The notes under the pieces: generated by a model
Seen by the model: only the letters and a program-made list of their open reading frames with translations
Database searches by the model: none
Told to the model about the DNA's origin: nothing
Shown here: positions 29,875-32,945 of the stretch, piece by piece
Position numbering within the stretch: position 1 is the stretch's first letter
Layout: each line of letters starts with the position of its first letter
Translations under genes and position numbers: made by a program
Source of the DNA: Chloroflexota bacterium
GTDB lineage: Bacteria; Chloroflexota; Limnocylindria; Limnocylindrales; CSP1-4
Length of the DNA stretch: 32,945 bases
Assembly (NCBI GenBank): GCA_003171065.1
Contig: PMXQ01000105.1
Location: 1 to 32,945 of the forward strand
Direction of reading: 5' to 3'

Positions 29875-32291
29875 ACAGCGTGATCACCGGACTGAGGGGA
29901 CGGCTGACGGCGATCTTGGGACGAGGGCACGTTGCCGAAACCCGACTCAACGCGATCGCCGAGGCCGGTGCGGTTGCCAGCTCCGCCGAGATGGCTCATC
30001 TGCAGGTTTGCCGACGCTGCCGGCGCCTGCTCGTTGGCTTCGGGCGGACCGCCGGTGTCCTGGGCGGCGCCTGGGCCGACCGGGCGCTCAACCGGGGCGT
30101 CGAGATACCCGCGGGGACCGCTCACGTCCGGCTCGGCCTGGCCGGCGGGTTCGGTCGACCGGCCGGCCGCGGCGTGCACCGGCGGGCGGCCGTCCCGGCG
30201 GGTTTGGTCGCGATCCTGGTCGCGCTCGTGGCGACGGCCGGGCTGCTGGCCCTGCGCGGCGGCGGCCTTGCGCCTGCGGCGAGCGGCCCGCGGGGTTCGA
30301 CAGCAGGAGCAACGCCGTACGGAACGCCTCAGATTACGGGTCTCGTCGCGCGGCTGCCGCTCGGCGGGCAAGTCTCCTGGGCTCCGGACAGCAAGCACCT
30401 GCTCGTCTCCTCGGAGACTGGCAGCGTCGTCTACGACCGATTTGGCAACCTCGTCTCCTCCTTCGGGCAGTTCGAAGGCTGGCTGGACGCGACCCACCTC
30501 ATCTCCGGCGACGGCCACGTGGCCGGCATCGACGAGCCGTATACGGGCGGGCCGACGGACAACTCGTGGGTCGTCGCCAGCGGTCACGGCTCGGCGGCGA
30601 TCATCGTGGCCATGCCCGGGTGCGTAGGCGATCCCCTGATCGATTGGTATGAGAACGGTCAGTACGTGAAAGCGGGCGAGAAAGCCACCCCCTACGGCTG
30701 GTCGCCCGACGGCAAGCTGGTCCTGCTCGGCCATCTCGACTGTTCGGACATGGACGCCGAGCTGCATGGCTGGAAGGGTTCGGTCGACGTGGTCGACTTC
30801 GCCTCGGGCCGCGTCCTGGCAACTGCCCCGAACGTCCGCGGTGAGATGGCTTTCAACCCGTCGGCGACTCGTCTCGCCGCCCAATCGGACGCGGATCTTG
30901 AGATCGTGGACATCGCCGGCGGCTCGGTCCAGACGATCCCAGGGGCGCGCTTCCTGGGCTGGTTCGATGACGACCATCTCTACTATCGGGCCGGCGCGAC
31001 ATTGGAGATGTTCAACCTGCGCTCGGGCGCCTCGGCCAGCGCCGTCGTTGGCAGTGGCGAATGGCAGGTTCCGTCGCCGGCCGGCCCGTGGCTCGTCGTC
31101 GATGCTACGGGTGCAGTCCGACGCATCGTCGCCGCAGACTGGACCACCACACTGCTGGACCTCAGGTCGGCGAGCCTCCTTGTCGACGCCAACCAGGCGT
31201 CCGATCAGATGGTCTCGGAGCTGCAGCAGCGGTGGTGGTCGCCCGACGGTCGATTGCTGGCGCTCAAATCCTCGGACGGCACCTCGCTGGCGCTCTTCTC
31301 GGTCACCGACTTGCCCGGCTCGATCGCCGGCGCCCTGCCGACGCCGATCGCCTCGCCCCAGGCCATCGGCGAGCTCGACCGCACGGCCCTGCCCGGGCCC
31401 GTCGGCCAGCTCGTTTCGGACCCGGCGCGCGACGTCTTCTGGTTCCTCGGCGGCGAGTCGGGCGGGCCGATCGACCTGTACCGCTACGACGTCGGTACGG
31501 CGAAGCTGTCCAGCAGCCCCGTCGCGGGCACGACCTACGATCGGACGAAGGATCGACTCGCCATCGCGCCGGACGGCAAGCTCTGGATCGGCGCGGGGTT
31601 GGATCTGATCGTCTGCGACCCCGATACCGCCGACCAGACCAGCCTGACGCTTCCGGCTTCGGGACCGGATATCGAGACCGATCCCAAGCTTGGCAAGCCC
31701 GATCCATGGATCGCCGGCATCGCCTTCGACGGCAGCGGCAATGCTCTGATCGCCCGCAACTGGGTGAGATCGCTGACCCAGGTGGATGCCTCGCTGAAGG
31801 TGACCGGCAGCATCGACGTCTCGGACGGCTTCCCGATAACCGGCGGCCTGGTCGTCGCCGGAGGTCGGGCCTTCGTGGTGGCGGATCCGGCGACCGGATT
31901 CGGCTTTGGAGTCGACGCCAGCGGGAGCCAGGCCCTATCGAGCATGAAGTTCCAGGCGTCGGGGCTGGTGGCGGTCGGGGACAGAGTTCTGACGGCCGGG
32001 ACGCCGCCGGGCTGGATCGATTCGAACGGCGGAGAGCCGATGATCGAGCCCGTCATGGCCTCGGCCGACCTGGTCGCGGCCGGCCCCGACGGCACTGCCG
32101 TGCTCTACAGCAGCGCGACCGGCGAGATGCAATGGCGCGACAAGGGCGGTGAGGTGTCGGCCCAGGGGCTCTTCAAGGCCGGCGCGGCGCCGCAGATCGT
32201 CGCCCTCGGCTTCGACGCCCAGGGGCGGCAATGGGCCGTCGAGTCGGCCGGCGGCGCCACCTCGTTGGTCCGCCTGAGCCTCGGCGCGTAG
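29871..32291 (+). CDS. Predicted anti-sigma factor with transmembrane helix and extracytoplasmic beta-propeller
   Basis: 806 aa. The cytoplasmic N-terminus carries H43-x3-C47-x2-C50 (HLQVCRRC), the core of the zinc anti-sigma (ZAS) motif. A single transmembrane helix lies at about 107-128. The remaining 650 residues or more, predicted outside, consist of repeated four-stranded blades with WSPDGKL, WWSPDGRL and APDGKL motifs of WD40/TolB/SMP-30-type propellers. Two full propellers are possible. By family logic the N-terminus holds the sigma factor and the propeller senses an outside ligand or protein; that is inference. Start ATG 29871 overlaps the sigma stop. Convergent with gltD, separated by a repeat array. 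Confidence 0.85.
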   Translation: MNSVITGLRGRLTAILGRGHVAETRLNAIAEAGAVASSAEMAHLQVCRRCRRLLVGFGRTAGVLGGAWADRALNRGVEIPAGTAHVRLGLAGGFGRPAGRGVHRRAAVPAGLVAILVALVATAGLLALRGGGLAPAASGPRGSTAGATPYGTPQITGLVARLPLGGQVSWAPDSKHLLVSSETGSVVYDRFGNLVSSFGQFEGWLDATHLISGDGHVAGIDEPYTGGPTDNSWVVASGHGSAAIIVAMPGCVGDPLIDWYENGQYVKAGEKATPYGWSPDGKLVLLGHLDCSDMDAELHGWKGSVDVVDFASGRVLATAPNVRGEMAFNPSATRLAAQSDADLEIVDIAGGSVQTIPGARFLGWFDDDHLYYRAGATLEMFNLRSGASASAVVGSGEWQVPSPAGPWLVVDATGAVRRIVAADWTTTLLDLRSASLLVDANQASDQMVSELQQRWWSPDGRLLALKSSDGTSLALFSVTDLPGSIAGALPTPIASPQAIGELDRTALPGPVGQLVSDPARDVFWFLGGESGGPIDLYRYDVGTAKLSSSPVAGTTYDRTKDRLAIAPDGKLWIGAGLDLIVCDPDTADQTSLTLPASGPDIETDPKLGKPDPWIAGIAFDGSGNALIARNWVRSLTQVDASLKVTGSIDVSDGFPITGGLVVAGGRAFVVADPATGFGFGVDASGSQALSSMKFQASGLVAVGDRVLTAGTPPGWIDSNGGEPMIEPVMASADLVAAGPDGTAVLYSSATGEMQWRDKGGEVSAQGLFKAGAAPQIVALGFDAQGRQWAVESAGGATSLVRLSLGA

Positions 32292-32296
32292 ATAGC

Positions 32297-32383
32297 CGCT
32301 CGAGCCGGCTTGGCGCCGAGCCCGCGGCGCCCCGCTCGAGCCGGCTTGGCGCCGAGCCCGCGGCGCCCCGCGCGAGCCGGCTT
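32297..32383. repeat. 36-bp direct repeats with internal hairpin, between convergent genes
   Basis: Two identical 36-nt units (32297-32332, 32333-32368) and a third partial one to 32383. Each full unit contains GGCTTGGCGCCGAGCC, a near-perfect 16-nt hairpin (one G-U pair). The array fills the gap between the anti-sigma and gltD stops and may act as a two-way terminator. Confidence 0.85.
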
Positions 32384-32384
32384 C

Positions 32385-32945
32385 TCAGCCGGGCAGGACC
32401 GTCTCACCGAACATCAGGAACCGATCGACGCCGCGGGCGGCAAGGCGGCCCTCGTGGATCGCCCACACGACCAGCGATTGGCCGCGCGAGCAGTCCCCGG
32501 CGGCAAAGACGCCCGGGGCCGTGGTCATCATGTCGTCGTCGTGGACGATGTTGCCGCGGTGGTCCAGCTTGCAGCCGAACGCGGCCGGCAGCTCGGGCGC
32601 CGGGCCGAGGAAGCCCATGGCGATCAGGACCAGGTCGGCCTCGAGGACCTTCTCGGTGCCTTCGCGCTCGCACATCTCCGGCCGGCCGCTCGAACCGTGC
32701 ACCCATTCGATCTCGACCGTCTCGATGGCGCTAACCCGGCCGGTGTCGTCGCCGATCAGGCGGCGCGTGTTGATGAGATAACGGCGCGGGTCGGCGCCCC
32801 ACAGAGCCGCGGCCTCTTCCTGGCCGTAGTCCATCTTGTAGACCTTGGGCCATTGCGGCCACGGGTTGTCGGCGGCGCGCGTCTCCGGCGGGCGGGGCAG
32901 GATCTCGAGCTGCGTGACGCTCTTCGCGCCCTGGCGGATGGCCGT
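32385..32945 (-). CDS. gltD: Glutamate synthase small subunit, C-terminal part (cut by window edge)
   Basis: The visible 186 codons are the C-terminal part of GltD, open to the right edge, so the 5' end is missing. Seen: AIRQGAKSVTQLEILPRPP, the typical WPQWPKVYKMDYGQEEA, YLINTRRLIGDD, LVLIAMGFLGPAPEL and the final FAD-binding VFAAGDCSRGQSLVVWAI. The subunit passes electrons from NADPH via FAD and Fe-S clusters to the large subunit that makes glutamate from glutamine and 2-oxoglutarate. gltB would be expected upstream, to the right of the window. Confidence 0.95.
   Translation of the reverse strand, partial: TAIRQGAKSVTQLEILPRPPETRAADNPWPQWPKVYKMDYGQEEAAALWGADPRRYLINTRRLIGDDTGRVSAIETVEIEWVHGSSGRPEMCEREGTEKVLEADLVLIAMGFLGPAPELPAAFGCKLDHRGNIVHDDDMMTTAPGVFAAGDCSRGQSLVVWAIHEGRLAARGVDRFLMFGETVLPG

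Overview
The window is GC-rich DNA with closely packed genes, typical lipoprotein signals (…GAC followed by Thr/Pro-rich linkers), tRNA genes that encode CCA, and many genes that appear to start directly at the transcript 5' end. Together with the gene set (DUF1015, two RDD membrane proteins, a lipoprotein serpin, an LLM-type flavin oxidoreductase, a SufR-like regulator) this suggests a terrestrial, high-GC Chloroflexota, perhaps Limnocylindria-like. An actinobacterium is less likely. That placement is an inference from gene content, not from a marker-gene comparison.

Layout. 1-4320: a repeat-bearing intergenic stretch, then a 2-oxoacid dehydrogenase E2 gene, lipoyl synthase lipA (with an unusual repeat tail) and an HTH plus PD-(D/E)XK-like protein, ending in more copies of the same palindromic repeat. 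4321-8251 (minus): a polar amino-acid ABC importer (ATPase, permease, lipoprotein binding protein) plus a second, duplicated binding protein; both binding proteins have a near-identical TTGC.C-17-TACGCT promoter. 8436-12906: an adenosine-deaminase-like protein, a SufR-like Cys-rich regulator (minus), a DUF1015 protein and an alpha/beta-hydrolase-fold protein lacking its nucleophile serine. 12944-14800: tRNA-Glu with terminator, an RDD protein and a small unknown protein preceded by SOS-box-like sites. 14859-16705 (minus): a small unknown protein and a SPPY-type DNA/RNA methyltransferase. 16945-18850: tRNA-Arg(TCT) and a lipoprotein serpin, with a 25-nt copy of the tRNA-Arg 3' end on the far side of the serpin. 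19029-23400: a second RDD protein, an SMP-30/gluconolactonase-like protein, an LLM-class oxidoreductase (minus) and a three-domain Ada DNA-repair protein. 23413-25098 (minus): aldehyde dehydrogenase with a small zinc-ribbon protein. 25402-27237: type I signal peptidase and an L-2-hydroxyglutarate-dehydrogenase-like oxidase. 27254-28844 (minus): an APH-fold phosphotransferase and a UbiE-like methyltransferase. 28845-29352 is gene-free and holds a pair of inverted repeats of about 40 bp. 29353-32291: an ECF sigma factor translationally coupled to a large membrane protein with an anti-sigma zinc motif and an outside beta-propeller. The window ends in the 3' part of gltD (minus).

How the genes work together. 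E2 and LipA form a functional pair: LipA makes the lipoyl cofactor that E2 carries. The ABC genes form one importer served by two binding proteins. The sigma/propeller pair is a likely envelope-signalling module. The rest is mostly housekeeping and accessory metabolism in one- or two-gene units. I see no clear defence island, prophage, complete insertion sequence or CRISPR array. The most unusual signals are the repeats (a dispersed GTCACC…GGTGAC palindrome, in-gene and leader tandem repeats, the tRNA-end copy), the recurrent TAnnnT-(6/7)-start promoter arrangement, and two enzymes with changed catalytic residues.
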